A stretch of DNA of 64,000 nt from Leptodontidium sp. MPI-SDFR-AT-0119 (taxonomy: Eukaryota; Ascomycota; Leotiomycetes; Helotiales; Leptodontidiaceae): the NCBI GenBank assembly GCA_020726505.1, contig JAHLEZ010000017.1, positions 186,001 through 250,000 of the forward strand. Direction: 5' to 3'. Within the stretch, counting starts at the first letter, position 1. Every line of letters starts with the position of its first letter. Positions 23,308 to 34,600 of the stretch are shown in pieces. The translations under genes were made by a program, and so were the position numbers. Below the pieces are notes generated by a model. The model saw nothing but the letters and a program-made list of their open reading frames with translations. It did no database searches and was not told the origin of the DNA.

Positions 23308-25220
23308 ATGAAGCTTTTCATCTTCCTCTCGATCTTCGGGTCACTCCTCGCCATCGTCGTTGCCGAAAAAGGCTCCAAGGATCAAATCGATCGTTGTGTA
23401 TGCTCAACCTCATAATTCCAAGGCCTGATACAAATCAACTAACAAAATACAGTGTTCTGCTCTCACATCTCTGAAGACCTACATCTCGTTCCCCAACTCA
23501 CCAGCCTACATCAACGAGACTACCGGAAGCTTGGAATACTGGTCATCCTTCGAGAGTGACCTCTCTCCAGCCTGTCGTTTCACCCCAGCCAACACAGCTG
23601 ACCTCGCTTCCGGTATTCGCATCCTCGCTTCCAACAAATGTCAATTCGCCATCCGCTCTGGTGGACACATGCCCTTCCCTGGCGCTTCCAACTATGATGG
23701 CAAGGGCAAGAATGGAGTCACTGTTGATCTGAGCTCTATCAATCAGGTCCAAGTCCTTGACAGCTGGAAGCAGAATGGCGCTGTCCGCACCGAAAAGGTT
23801 GCCAAGCTTGGCCCTGGTGCGAGATGGAGAGACGTTTATGCTAAATTAGACCCATTGGCTTTGACTGTACCAGGTGGTCGTGTTGACACCGTTGGTGTAG
23901 GTGGATATTTGGTCGGAGGAGGTCTTTCTTTCTTCGCTCATACTGTTGGATTTGCTTGCAACAGTGTCCTGCAGTATGAAGTTGTTCTTGGCAATGGAAC
24001 TGTCGTACTAGCAGACAGTTCGCAGAATGCTGACCTTTGGCTGGCTTTGAAGGGTGTAAGTTTTCCTCGGATTGACCTTCACTTCTTGATGCTAATCATT
24101 CCAGGGCCACAACAATCTTGGAGTTGTGTCTAGCTTCACTATGAAGACACTTGCAATTCCTAATGGCATATGGGCAGGCAATGCAGTCAGTGCACCTAGC
24201 TACATAAACCAAATCTACGACGCGTTGTATCACTTTGGTGAAACTGCTGGTAGAGATGGTCTGACAACGGACATTTCCGGTTCAAGTAAGCCCTCCTTGC
24301 CTAATACTGGTCTTGACAAAACGCCAACTGACTTGTTTCCAGCGTCGATCTTCTATTTCAACTCCCCTTCCAGAAACACCGTGTTCATCAGCAATTTCCT
24401 CGCAAGCACAACCGGTGTCGCTTTTCCTGCAATCCTCTCGAATTTCACTGCCATCCCTCAAATCACCAACACATTCCGCAAAGCCACTCTCGGAGAGTTC
24501 GTTTTCGAGCTGGGAGGTTCGGACTCCGGTGCCTTTATCGCTGGCCATCGTCAGATCCTGGGTGAAATTACCTTCATGAACAACATCGAGATGATGAAGA
24601 AGGCTCAGCAGATCTTTGAATCTACTTTTGCACCCTTCGCTCAAGTCAAGGGCTATACTCAGGTGTTCATTCTGCAGCCACTTCATTGAGCTATCCTCGC
24701 TGCCAATGAGAAGATGGGTGGAAACATGTAAGTGCCATCTTCTGCACCGGTTTTCGAGGGAGGGAAAAACTAATATAATGAAGTTTGGGACTTGGAGAGA
24801 AGGATGGGAACACAATCTGGTATGCCATCCTCCTCACTTGGGACGATACGAGCTTCGACAAGGCTATCAATGATGCTTGCAAGAAGTTCTTTGCCGATGT
24901 CACTGTTGCTGCGAAGCGTCTTGGGGTTTACCATCCATTGTAAGTGGCTTCTGGCTAGCTCTCCCTCCTCACTTCACTGCCCCTCCCTTAAACGTCTTCA
25001 AAAGTTTGAAGTTGAGCTGACGATAATCTGTAGCATCTACCTCAACTATGCCACCAAGGACCAAGATCCCATCTCTTCTTATGGTGCCGTTAACGTTCAG
25101 AAGCTGAAGGCTGCAGCTAAGAAGTATGATCCCGATCAGGTCTTCCAGAAACTTGTTCCGGGTGGATTCAAGTTGCCAAATGGTGGTGGTGACGATGGGA
25201 TGCATCATGGTGGTCACTGA
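23308..25220 (+). pseudogene. Secreted BBE-type FAD-linked oxidase with a premature TGA
   Basis: Exons 23308-23397, 23453-24055, 24105-24285, 24343-24727, 24784-24939 and 25034-25220 join in phase. The product has a signal peptide (MKLFIFLSIFGSLLAIVVA), the FAD-binding PCMH fold with RSGGHMPFPG (the His normally binds flavin), VGGYLVGGGLSFF and LKGGHNNLGVVSSF, and a C-terminal berberine-bridge segment with YLNYATKD and KYDPDQVFQKLVPGGFKL. Enzymes of this family oxidise secreted carbohydrates or secondary metabolites. TGA at 24687-24689 interrupts exon 4 between ILQPLH and AILAANEK, where coding clearly continues on the same frame, so the BBE half would not be translated. A single substitution in an otherwise perfect gene suggests a recent loss; readthrough or an assembly error is the alternative. 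Intron 3 is 57 nt, stop-free and a multiple of three. Confidence 0.8.
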
Positions 25221-26264
25221 AATTCTATCAGGAGCTCCTGAGTTGTAACGCTGTGATATCGCGTGTTTGAGAAGTAGCAGTATTTTTGTAAAGGTTTCTT
25301 TATGATGGGATATAATTGCACCGGTGGTATATTTATTTGGCTGGACGTGCTTCGGATAGATCGTGTAGCTTTCAATACATGACAAGTACATCTTAAGTTC
25401 GTCATGGGGTATGTTTATGTAATGGCTCTTAGCTCTTATTGACTTGGTGATTTTTTCATCTATTGAGTGGCAGAGGACAATTGTTGAAGGCATTGACTGC
25501 ATAGTGGGCTCAATTCATTGCGCTGTGAAGCTCTCTACTAATTCCACGTTATAATCTCCATCCGATCCCATCAGTTATTTCTGAATAACATACATATTTA
25601 GGAGCATCCGAAGGATAAACGCTTTAGAATTTCTTCTATAGCCACTGATGCACTTTGGATGTTACATCATGCTGAAGTGGCAATGTCTCACCTTCGGGCC
25701 AACTTGAAGGCATCATCAGGTGAATTCTGCGGGGCATGGAGAATAATGAATGAATTTATAGGTCCAAAATTCTCTCTTAAACTGCATTCACTATAGCCGT
25801 TCATCAATGGCGTCGTCGCTCATGTCTTTAAGCGAGGTGATACCTCCTACTCATCATATGAACCTTCTTCCTTCCTCTTCGGCGCACAATCTCAAACCAC
25901 GAAACTTCCAATTTCCTTGCACCCAAATCTCTTCTTGCTCGATACACTGTACCCATACCGCCATACGCACACCGGCGCCAGTCTATCAAATTCTCCTCCA
26001 TCATCTATTATGGCCCTTTATTGTGACTATACCGTTGGCCCTGACCAGTACATTCGAGCCTTTCGAAATGGCTCCATGGAACTCAGAACTGCTCTGTCAG
26101 ATGCATTAGAGGCTGCCCCGAGTCAAACAAAAGACTGACGGGTGCCACTAATGCGATACTTCACCAGAATCCTCGACATGCGCAAGCTACTGATTGCTCG
26201 AGGTCGATGTCCTCATCCAAACTCGGAGCAGTGAAGCTTGGCTCCACTTCGATTTCCCAAGTTC
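25221..26264. other. Intergenic, possibly with an upstream exon of the 2EXR gene
   Basis: Open frames at 25807-26109 and 25917-26138 overlap. The segment MALYCDYTVGPDQYIRAF at about 26010-26063 looks somewhat protein-like and could be an exon of the downstream 2EXR gene, but no splice path was proved. Otherwise nothing is seen. Confidence 0.4.
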
Positions 26265-26972
26265 ATGAAGCTACCGCTTGAATTACGTGAGATGGTATGG
26301 AGACGTGCTTTGCCACGCACATGTATTGTGGAGATGGGCTGCATTCTGACATTCATCCGTCACTCGGCGGACTTCCAAAGGTCTCACGGTCTCATCACGG
26401 ATGTTGCACACGCTTGCAAAGAATCGTACAACGTCGCCACTAAACGTTACCAGAAGCAATCCCTTCCATTCTTGGATTCCAAACGGCTAGGTGTTGGGGC
26501 TACACGTTTTGTCGACTCCCTTACTGAAATAATTTATCTCAGAATGCTGTTTACAGAGGTTCTTTCGGTATCGCACGAAAAGGCCTTAAGACGTGTTACG
26601 AGGATTGCTATTCCAATCAAGAAACCGTACGGAACTTGGCGCCAGAATGACATTGGTCCAGGAGTCTTCAACCTCTGCGACAATCTCAAGCAGGTCATCT
26701 TCGTCGCCGATGAAGAGCGATTCATGGCAGGAATGTTCAGCGGAGAGAAGGATTTTACAGACTATGACTACACTCCCAAAGATAAGAACCTCCGATTGCT
26801 GCCAAGGAAGCGAATGGATCTATGGGAGGAGAAAGATCACCCCTTCTTGTCTCTGTACAAGGCAGATATCGAGAACCTGCAGAGAGTTCTCAAGGGAGAC
26901 GCAGTGGTTGAAGCCTTCAAGGGTATTGAGATCTCTTTCGAGTTGTGGAGAAGACCAACGCGATCTCCCTAG
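26265..26972 (+). CDS. 2EXR domain protein
   Basis: At least 235 residues in one exon. The N-terminus FMKLPLELREMVWRRALPR is the hallmark of the fungal 2EXR (F-box-like) domain, in which a short helix region is followed by a long, poorly conserved body. Function of the family is unknown; similar proteins are expanded in filamentous ascomycetes. The ATG at 26265 begins within the domain; the frame opens slightly upstream (PLRFPKF) after a TGA near 26232, so an upstream exon may exist. The body is otherwise uninterrupted. A second family member occurs at 54783. Confidence 0.7.
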   Translation: MKLPLELREMVWRRALPRTCIVEMGCILTFIRHSADFQRSHGLITDVAHACKESYNVATKRYQKQSLPFLDSKRLGVGATRFVDSLTEIIYLRMLFTEVLSVSHEKALRRVTRIAIPIKKPYGTWRQNDIGPGVFNLCDNLKQVIFVADEERFMAGMFSGEKDFTDYDYTPKDKNLRLLPRKRMDLWEEKDHPFLSLYKADIENLQRVLKGDAVVEAFKGIEISFELWRRPTRSP

Positions 26973-27528
26973 GAGGTTTACAGATGTGGTATGGTTTTTT
27001 CTTTGGGTTGTATCCATCCCTCTGCCCCTCCACGATGCCCACGAGAGCCTGGTACAGAATCCCATTTCTGACTCTTCATTAGACACCGACGTATATGCTC
27101 TTGCTCTGCTTCCATTTCCTCGACATGATTCATGGGCATTCATGGACAGGCTTGGACTTGAAGTATTGGTGGACTCAGCACAGTACTTAGCTGGCTCGAT
27201 ACACGCACCCGATCACGAAGCTGGTGAGTGAAACATCCTCCTCCATCGAATCTGATGGATGCAGTCATGATGCTTGATGAAGGGAAAGACAGTATCACAC
27301 AAGGCTCTAGCTTGGAGGGGCAAAACAGAGTCGCATTTCCCTGTATTGTACTATCTAGCACAACCCAAATACACGAGCACGTGAAACATACCATTGAATC
27401 ATGAACTTCATTACTGCACATAAAACCATGAACGTAGTTAACAGCATAAACGCCAGCAATACCGCCGCCACCTGCCATGCCGCGCCCGGCCCCATGTATC
27501 GTCCCGTCATTACACTCCCAACCTAGAT
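26973..27528. other. Intergenic between convergent genes
   Basis: Separates the 3' ends of the 2EXR gene and condensin subunit G. No gene, repeat or RNA recognised. Confidence 0.6.
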
Positions 27529-30500
27529 TTATACACCCGACATATCCACATCTCCATCACTCAATAATTCATCCACAAGCGAATCCCTCGTTCCACGTCT
27601 CCTCGGCGTTGGATTTCCGATGATCGTGCCCTCATCATCGTCCTCCTCTTCCACCTTCTCCAACTCTTCCTCGCCCTCAATAGTGCTCAACACACTCTTG
27701 TCGTCATCCACCACACTCGGCGCAACGCTGCTCTTGCGACTAGTCGTACTGTTCACACTACCTCTCAGATTCAAAGTGAGGCTTGCTTGCTCCTCATCAT
27801 TCTCTTTGAGTGTGTTGACGATCTTGCCAAGGGAGACGTGGATCTTGAAAAGGGCATTGCGGCCAGTGGCGTCGGCTATGAGTTTCTCGTCGATAGCGAG
27901 CGATACCTCAGCATAGATCTCGCGAAGGAGGGAGGGCGAGGAGGAGGGTGAGATGTGTAGTTTTGCGAGGAGTGGTGCGAGGGTTTTCTTTTCTTCTCCT
28001 GTATGGCTATCAATTAGTATTCAACGAATGGATGAGAATAAACTTACTGCTAACAGTTGAGCCTAAGCGCTCCAAAAGGTCCCGGGCGAACTCGAGATGT
28101 ACATCACCATTCACTGATTTCTTGGCGCTCTCTTCAAGCGTCATTTGGCTTCCTGGAACATAGCACTTTCTTGGGTCGGTCCAGTCGATCAAGTGTGCAC
28201 CGATGGTGCTAAGACTGACCATCTCGGTCTCCGCATCACCCTCATCGTCAAGGGTTTCTTGAACTTCAAATAGCTTGTGGAGGGCATCGAGAGCCACTTT
28301 CTGCATCCGAGATTGGTTTTCCTTTCTGCTGAAGCTGTACACTGGTAAGAAATAGCTGAGTGTTTGACGGACACCTTGATTTTGTGCGGTGCTGGGGTCG
28401 AAGTAGAGAACCACCAGAGTCTTGAGCAGGTCATCAATGGCCGGGGAGGCATCTGAGATGACTCTTCCAAGCATGAGCTTGGCAACAGCAACAGCTGCGG
28501 CTGCTTGAACTTCTGGTGCCTTGGTGCCGGATTTGAGGGCCTTAAGATAGACCTTCAAAAGTGCAGGGTTGGTGTCCAGAAGGTGGGCTCCGTGCTGATT
28601 CAAGATATCGGTGAGGATCTGCAGAGCGGTGATCTGGAGCGCTGCATGTCCTTTACTGAAGAAGTGCATGAACAGAGTCAAGTTTTCCTCAGCAAGTGAT
28701 TTATCGAGTAGAGAGCAGAGTCCTAAGCACAGCAAACCGCGCTCGCGAACAGGGGCCTCGTGACTTCGGACTGCAGGCACAACCAAATTATTCAACATGG
28801 CTACTAAATCAACGTTTTGCTGCAGGTTGCCCTCAACATTCTCCAGCATACACTGCACAATGTGAAGACATTTCATGTTGACCATGATTTCGCGGATCGC
28901 TTTGTCCTGGTCCTCTTCTTCAGTGCGTTGGGAATCCTTTCCAGATTTCGTTGGAGTACCATCTCCGCTGATCTCTGATCGTGCAGAGTGGAAACTTTCG
29001 TCAGCGTCTTCGGATGCTGGCTCGTCCATGATGGTGTCATGGACATCAGCAACAGCTTCCAGAACAACACTGCAGAATTCCCGCTCCCCGGCAGCATCCC
29101 CGGCACAGATACCACGAAGAACTTCAACTGTGAGCTTGGTAACCTCCTCTGGAATATCTGGAATGGAGAGGGTTTGTCGCAGAAGAGCAAACATCTTCCT
29201 GCGTCCAACTTCATCCGAGTAGTCCAGGGTTTGGGCAATGTGCAGAAGCTGTTCGACGATGAACTCCTGCTCGACGGTGTCTTCCTCATCTTCATCTTCG
29301 CTTGGCTCCTGCTCTGCAACTCGCTTCAATGCTTCGACCAGAACATTGATGTATCGTTGAAGATAGAACGCAAGCTTGGTAACTTCCGGCATCTTCTCCT
29401 CAATCAGCGCTTCGAATTTTCCATTTCCTTCATTCCGGCAGAAATCATTGAAACTTCTTGCCATGAAAACGGCCTCGGCGCTCAGAGTATCCCAAAAGTT
29501 ATCGTCGAATGTAACTTCATCTCTGTAGTCTGGTCGACCTTCCCAGAACCCTTTCATCGCTTCCAATGCAACTCCGTTCTCTACACCGGAGTTGACAACG
29601 TCTATGCGCTCAAGTAGCTCCAGGAGGCCTTCGAAATTAGGTGGCTTAGCCTCTCCAGTGGCGGTTTCAGCTCCTTCGGCTTCCGCAGTACCTGCACAGT
29701 CCTCAATCCATCTTTCTCGGAAGAGCTTTCCGGCTGCCTTCCGAACATTCTCATCTCTGTCCCGAAGACCCCATCGGAGTAGTTTCTCACGCATCGAAAG
29801 AGATAGATGCCTGAAATCTCCCAGAGCGGGCAAAAGCCGTGAGTAAAGGGCTCGTCGGGTGGCTGGATCCTGATCTCTGGCTCGTTCCAACAGAAATGGC
29901 AGGGTATTTGGGAGGATCGGAAGATTTACCAAAAGTGACCGTCGAACGTCGGCACTTGGGTCATTTTGTAGCACATCCAGTAGTCTCTCAAGTAGCCCAG
30001 ATCCAGACTCATCATCATCACTATCCGCTGCTTCGCCTTCCACTTCGTTTCCTGCGAGACGACCTAATCCTAACACGGCCTGGACACGCACCATAGCCTC
30101 TTTATCATGTATCCGCTTGAGTAGTCCATGGCGGAGAAGTTGGAAGAGGTCGTCGTCGATCGCCTCAAGGGAGTTGATGATATGAGATATCAGCTGGGTA
30201 GATCTGTACCTCACAAACTTCTCCTTTGACGTAAGAAGAGGAAGAGCTGCGTTCATGAGGTGTGAAGTGAGTCTTGTACTTGGTGTTTCCATCATAACGC
30301 CTGCATCATCGTCACTCTCCGGAATAAGTTCATTGTCCTTCTCATTCGCATGTCGCAAGAACAATCCGGTAAAGCGAATGGCACGCTCCCCCACACTCTC
30401 GCTCTTCTTCACGGGCATAATCCGCAGCACGCATCGCGTGAACTCGTCCGTGAATTGCTCCTCGTCAAAATCCTCCGCTCCGGTCTTGTTCTTGTTGCTG

Positions 30501-30766
30501 CTGGTAGGCTCATAGCAGCATGCTTCCTGGATCTTGCGGAGATTGATCACCAGCTTCCTGTGGCTAGCTGTTGTCCGTTGTGCGTCGCGAAATATGGAAC
30601 CAACTTGCGTTCGTAGCTCATTCTCTGGAGATTCTTCTGGGATTTCGATATTTGGAGTGGAAATCCTCGAGGCTGTCGAGGCGCGCGAGTTCAATGTTTG
30701 GACAGAGGATTTGTGAGATACTGCAGATGCCCTGGTGGACCGAGCTGATGATACCCTGCTGGGCAT
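27529..30766 (-). CDS. ycg1: Condensin complex subunit G (CAP-G / Ycg1 / Cnd3)
   Basis: Exons 30766-28048 and 27998-27529 give 1062 residues; the 49-nt intron uses GTAAGT and CATACAG. The protein is a HEAT-repeat superhelix: VRVQAVLGLGRLAG, ADVRRSLLVNLP and DENVRKAAGKLFRERW are typical repeats. The C-terminal half matches the nuclear condensin subunit 3 domain, with VRERGLLCLGLCSLLDKSLA and AALQITALQILTDI. Acidic insertions (SDDDESGSG; EDEDEEDTVEQ) and a Ser-rich tail with RRRGTRDSL are typical of the family. It is the non-SMC subunit that binds DNA with the kleisin in mitotic chromosome condensation. The ATG at 30766 (MPSRVSSARSTRAS) was chosen; the frame is open 45 codons further upstream but with unlikely composition. 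Confidence 0.95.
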
Positions 30767-31274
30767 CTTGATTGATATATCAGGTGTGTTTATTCGGGGT
30801 CCTGATCTCTCGTATGCTGGGTGGCGTTGGGGTGGTTGTTGTTTATTGAGGCGCGGTTTGAATCCTCCTCCCAAACGCAACGCGACGTCCACAATCAACA
30901 AGCGGCCGCATCTCGGCTGTTGACCCGCCAGCTATCGATAAGACTCATCAACTCCAAAAATACCGTTAACCAGCTTTCAATGTGCGCAATAATTTTGATC
31001 TGAGATTATTACAATGAATTTTCTGAGTCATTCTAATAACAGAGAGATCTGTGGATGCTAGAATATAATTTTGGGTCTGCAAGCTGTTCCGGAACTTGCT
31101 ATAGTAAACATGCCAAGCGTTTACTCCGTTGATGCAATGAAATCGGTAACAGTTCATGTCTACCTAGATAACCATCGTGTGGAGAACGAAAGGATTAACT
31201 TTGCTTCAAAATGCCATTTGCTACTTCATTGGCTTTCCTTGCGCTTATTCTACATGTTGTACATATTCTCTCCG
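30767..31274. other. Intergenic, condensin promoter
   Basis: Upstream region of the condensin gene and 3' flank of the mitoribosomal mL50 gene. No other feature recognised. Confidence 0.6.
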
Positions 31275-32471
31275 TTACGCTGCTCCGACGTACATTCCTC
31301 GTTCGTAAGACGCGTTGGGACCCAACAACTCGTCAAATATCCGTACACCACTGTACTGATCTTCCTTGCTGTGGAGCTTTGAGTGCTCAAACAGCTCATC
31401 TCGACTTGCTGACAACAAAGGTTCCAATGCTTCACACATCCCCTTGAGCCCGATTGAAAGCTCAGAAGTCGGACCGAGTACTGTCTGCGCAAGCTTCATA
31501 CCATGCAACCCTGGTGTGTTGGTAGATAGCCAATAATTCTGTCCGCTCGAAGCTTCTTCACGAGGTTCAAAATCTCGGGGTGAAGCCAGCAGTTCAAGCG
31601 CGTACTTCTCCACTTTCCCCTCCCCATCTTTTCCACCTTGTTGCTTGACAGCTCTCACAGCAGCAAGCTCTAGTAAGATGCCATTGACCTCGTGAAGTTG
31701 AGCCACGGATTTGCTGCCTTCCGGGGCATGATGTTTTGGATCCTCCATCATCTCCTTGACCATCTCCGCCCAGTGCAGCGCTTTCTTAGTTTCCTCGGCA
31801 TCCCAATTACTTGCCATAGCTTTTTGCTGTATCCAGAAAAACACCTGCACCACAAATAACGGGTCCGTGAGCGTCAATCCTGTCTCATCCGCACGTCTCA
31901 AGCACTCCAAAATGACATCTTGTCGTCCGGCAGACCCTGCCTTACGCACCAAAGTCTCGGGTCGAATGCGTCCAAATCGAAAGCCGACAGTCCTCAAGCC
32001 CCGAAGCAGATTCGGTAGATTATCCCAATCTCTCTTCTCCTTCATCAGCTTTAGTGCTCTCCGCAAGCTTTTCGTTGTCCCCGGGACGTCCTTCACAATG
32101 TTGATATGCTTCAATCTAAACTCTTCGCCTGCTATGATGGCCGTAACCGGTTCCACTTCGAGTGACTTCTCGTATTTCGGCTTGAATATGAGATCTTGTT
32201 GCCCCTTGGAAAGATGGGCTGGGAGGAAGAGTCGTTCGCGGAGTTTGGTCAAGAGGTCTTGCAGTTCCGGAGAAGAGACTTCTGTAAATGCGGGAACAGC
32301 GCCTGTGAAAGAGTTAGAAAACATAGTTGCACTAGGATATACGTCCATACCATGCTTTTGCCGTATTGAAGAGCTCGAGAACGTCCGCTGTTGAATTGAG
32401 ATTCCTCTCCCAGGTATTCTGACAGCACATTCGCTGCAGCGGAACGCCCTACCAAGAATTCTGCTATTCAT
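31275..32471 (-). CDS. MRPL13: Mitochondrial large ribosomal subunit protein mL50
   Basis: Exons 32471-32351 and 32302-31275 give 382 residues. The N-terminus MNSRILGRAF with scattered Arg and Ser and no acidic residues looks like a mitochondrial presequence. Residues about 60-150 match the mL50 family: RERLFLPAHLS, then PVTAIIAGEEFRLKHIN, DVPGTTKSLRRALKLMKEK and DWDNLPNLL. The longer helical C-terminus is usual in filamentous fungi. It should be a structural protein of the mitoribosomal 54S subunit. The 48-nt intron (32303-32350) contains the branch motif CTAAC, is stop-free and a multiple of three, and it interrupts the KHG/AVPAF junction. Start codon lies 233 bp from that of bL19m on the other strand. 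Confidence 0.75.
   Translation of the reverse strand: MNSRILGRAFRCSECAVRIPGRGISIQQRTFSSSSIRQKHGMDVYPSATMFSNSFTGAVPAFTEVSSPELQDLLTKLRERLFLPAHLSKGQQDLIFKPKYEKSLEVEPVTAIIAGEEFRLKHINIVKDVPGTTKSLRRALKLMKEKRDWDNLPNLLRGLRTVGFRFGRIRPETLVRKAGSAGRQDVILECLRRADETGLTLTDPLFVVQVFFWIQQKAMASNWDAEETKKALHWAEMVKEMMEDPKHHAPEGSKSVAQLHEVNGILLELAAVRAVKQQGGKDGEGKVEKYALELLASPRDFEPREEASSGQNYWLSTNTPGLHGMKLAQTVLGPTSELSIGLKGMCEALEPLLSASRDELFEHSKLHSKEDQYSGVRIFDELLGPNASYERGMYVGAA
32303..32350 (-). other. Stop-free 48-nt intron in the mL50 gene
   Basis: GTATGG donor, TTTCACAG acceptor and a CTAAC branch site. It reads through as 16 sense codons if retained. Confidence 0.75.
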
Positions 32472-32704
32472 GATCGAAGAGAAAGCTCCAATTGAGCCTC
32501 TCTTTAGTTGTGAATGGTGTGCCGTGTTTTGCTGCTGGTCTTCAGTGATGCTCGAAGAATTGTCTTGTGAGGTTCTCCAGCCTCGAGGTTGGCCTAGAAA
32601 GTTCAAGGGGCTTGAGCCAATCAGAGCTCGGCAAACAATTTCCAAGCCAAACCACCAAAGCTTCACAACGGGAAACCTCACCTCACCCCATTCACATCAA
32701 TACC
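32472..32704. promoter_or_regulatory. 233-bp divergent promoter of two mitoribosomal genes, with two CCAAT boxes
   Basis: CCAAT occurs at 32488-32492 and at 32617-32621, the latter in the context GAGCCAATCAG. CCAAT is the site of the HAP/CBF complex, which in fungi controls many mitochondrial genes; that both boxes act here is inference. Confidence 0.6.
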
Positions 32705-33442
32705 ATGGCGACGCCAACTCCCACACTGCGGCCATTGAGCTGCTGGAAATCGATATTAAGGCATTCGAGGCAGCAGAAGGCAGCAACGAGGTCATTGACA
32801 ACATACCACAAGCCCGCGCCCCTTTCAAAACGACCTGCATCAACCCCAAGCCAAACTCCTACACAGTCTGGTATGGCACTTCGCGGCTCAATTGCTCTTT
32901 GCCAATGCGTTGCTAACACTGGAATAGCTCAGAGGAAGATAAAAATTGTTCCGCCACCAATTTCATTCGCCAAAATATGCCGAGAGCCCCTCAAAGCCTT
33001 CACGGAAGACCAAATAGCCATCCTCGACCCAACAGGTGCTCGTAGCCACCTCTTCTCCCGCACGAATACCGAAGCTGCCAAAGTGGGTGACATTCTCCTT
33101 GTACGACTGAAGACTGGAGATCCCTTTGCAGGAGTATGCATCAACATCCGCAGACGCGGCGTCGATTCGGCCATCCTGCTCCGAAATGAGCTGACGAGAG
33201 TTGGTGTGGAGATGTGGTACAAGATCTACAGCCCGAATGTGGAGGGTATTGAGGTTGTTCAGAGAAGAGAGAAGAGGGCGAGAAGAGCGAGGTTAACATA
33301 CATGCGGAAGCCGAAGCATGATATGGGCAGTGTGCAGAACATCGTGCTGGCTTATCAACGGTCGAGAGGCGCTCTCAGGGGTTCAGTGCTGGACCAGCAG
33401 AAGAAGGGTGGCGCAAAGAAGAAGGGCAAGGGAAGGAAGTAG
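32705..33442 (+). CDS. IMG1: Mitochondrial large ribosomal subunit protein bL19m
   Basis: Exons 32705-32870 and 32928-33442 give 226 residues. The L19 domain is clear: VGDILLVRLKTGDPFAGVCI, then IRRRGVDSAILLRNELTRVG and VEMWYKIYSPNVEGIEVV, followed by the basic end RREKRARRARLTYMRKPKH and a Lys/Gly-rich tail. The N-terminus (RPLSCWKSILRHSRQQKAATR) has mitochondrial presequence character. It is a structural protein of the mitoribosome. The 57-nt intron (32871-32927) carries a CTAAC branch site, ends ATAG and is stop-free and in frame, so an unspliced product would gain 19 residues. Confidence 0.93.
   Translation: MATPTPTLRPLSCWKSILRHSRQQKAATRSLTTYHKPAPLSKRPASTPSQTPTQSGMALRGSIALCQCVANTGIAQRKIKIVPPPISFAKICREPLKAFTEDQIAILDPTGARSHLFSRTNTEAAKVGDILLVRLKTGDPFAGVCINIRRRGVDSAILLRNELTRVGVEMWYKIYSPNVEGIEVVQRREKRARRARLTYMRKPKHDMGSVQNIVLAYQRSRGALRGSVLDQQKKGGAKKKGKGRK
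32871..32927 (+). other. Stop-free 57-nt intron in the bL19m gene
   Basis: Starts GTATGG, contains GCTAAC, ends AATAG. In-frame retention is possible without a stop. Confidence 0.75.
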
Positions 33443-33844
33443 ATGTATTATATGTTGCATATCTGGCGCTTGGGAGACGGGACGAAAATTGTACACCACA
33501 TGTCACTATGTCTGCCTCTGAGTGATGGAATGAGCAAGTATTTCTTGCCATGGATGTCCAGCAAGTTGTTTCCACGCAATCGCGCCAGTGCGTGTCCCAG
33601 GCGACTTGATATCCTCCATGTTTAAATACATACATGGTAAAAGCCCCAGGTGATCTGAGCAACAGAAGTCGGTCAATCTCAATAAAGACAACCCCGTGTT
33701 CCGCATCTCTTAGCCTATCTAGGTGGTGACTTGGATGGCCGCACGTTCGTACCCATCTTGGAGTTCGCGCTGACTCTGCCTGTGCAGCTTCATAGCCGTG
33801 TGGAAAAGACAATCAGTGAAAGGATCTTGCTATGGCAGGATCTT
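33443..33844. other. Intergenic, no supported gene
   Basis: Between the bL19m gene and a decayed BTB locus on the opposite strand. Overlapping open frames on both strands have no domain character. Confidence 0.5.
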
Positions 33845-34600
33845 TCAAAAAGCCCCACAGCCCTTCGCCCGCTCCAAATTCACAAACACCGTCTCCGTTA
33901 TGAAAGTCATCAGCTTGGTATCTGTGGTACGCGTGCCTTCCCAAAGGAGGTCCATGGACTTTGCGAACTCGGCGGCGTGCTCTGAGGACAATCCGTCGAT
34001 GCCAGATGCTATATCCTGAAAGTTCTTCAAAGCGTGATGAAGAATTCGCCAGCTACGTACGTCTTGACATCGAAAGAGAACTCTTCAGCTCGGTAACAGT
34101 ATAGGTGTCCTAGTATAGTTTTCATCCTCAATCACCCAGTCTAGGTCAATTTCTAGTTCGTACAGTTGGTCATTCAGGGTGGTATTGTCGGAATCATCAG
34201 CTGGCGTGGACTCTTTCGTCGTCAGAGGGTTGCTGGCAGGTTCAAAATCGCCACATGAGTATGAACCCGTGTACAAGAAGTTGATGAAGGCCTTGCTTGA
34301 CAAGGAGGAGTTGCTCGCTTGACATATTGACGTCGCATCCTAAAACGTCATCATTAGCTTTACCAAATTCTGTACTTGCACCGATTCACGTACCTCTTTC
34401 TGCCATCTATCCACAGAAGCGGCGATGCCTTCAGAAGCAGAACACACCATAGCTCGACGGACTTTAAAGGCCTTGTTGCAGCGGATTGGTAAGTTGTGGT
34501 ATTTGCCTGTAGTAAGGAGACCAAGTAGTTATGCGGGAATGGGACTTCAGCATATTGAGGTAGGAGCTCCTACTTACTTCGCGAGCATGACGTCCATATT
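33845..34600 (-). pseudogene. Decayed BTB/POZ gene, copy 1
   Basis: Three minus-strand blocks resemble parts of the short fungal BTB protein encoded intact at 48990-49785. Block 1 (about 34390-34510) reads KYHNLPIRCNKAFKVRRAM, matching the BTB strand-helix start KYSDLLIKCKGKQFKVHRAV. A normal intron (GTACGT to TTTTAG) links it in phase to block 2, with KAFINFLYTGSYS; that frame stops at 34085-34087. Block 3 (about 33845-34075) reads FSFDVKTYVAGEFF, then after a frame change ALKNF-like sequence and EFAKSMDLLWEGT, matching the BACK-like tail. At least two frame breaks remain and the first exon cannot be joined in phase. Confidence 0.6.

Noticed and set aside
25807..26138. Two overlapping frames upstream of the 2EXR gene as a separate gene
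   Set aside because: No domain and no usable splice path; kept only as a possible upstream exon.
30856..30875. Possible tRNA T-loop-like stretch
   Set aside because: No matching acceptor stem, anticodon arm or D arm around it.
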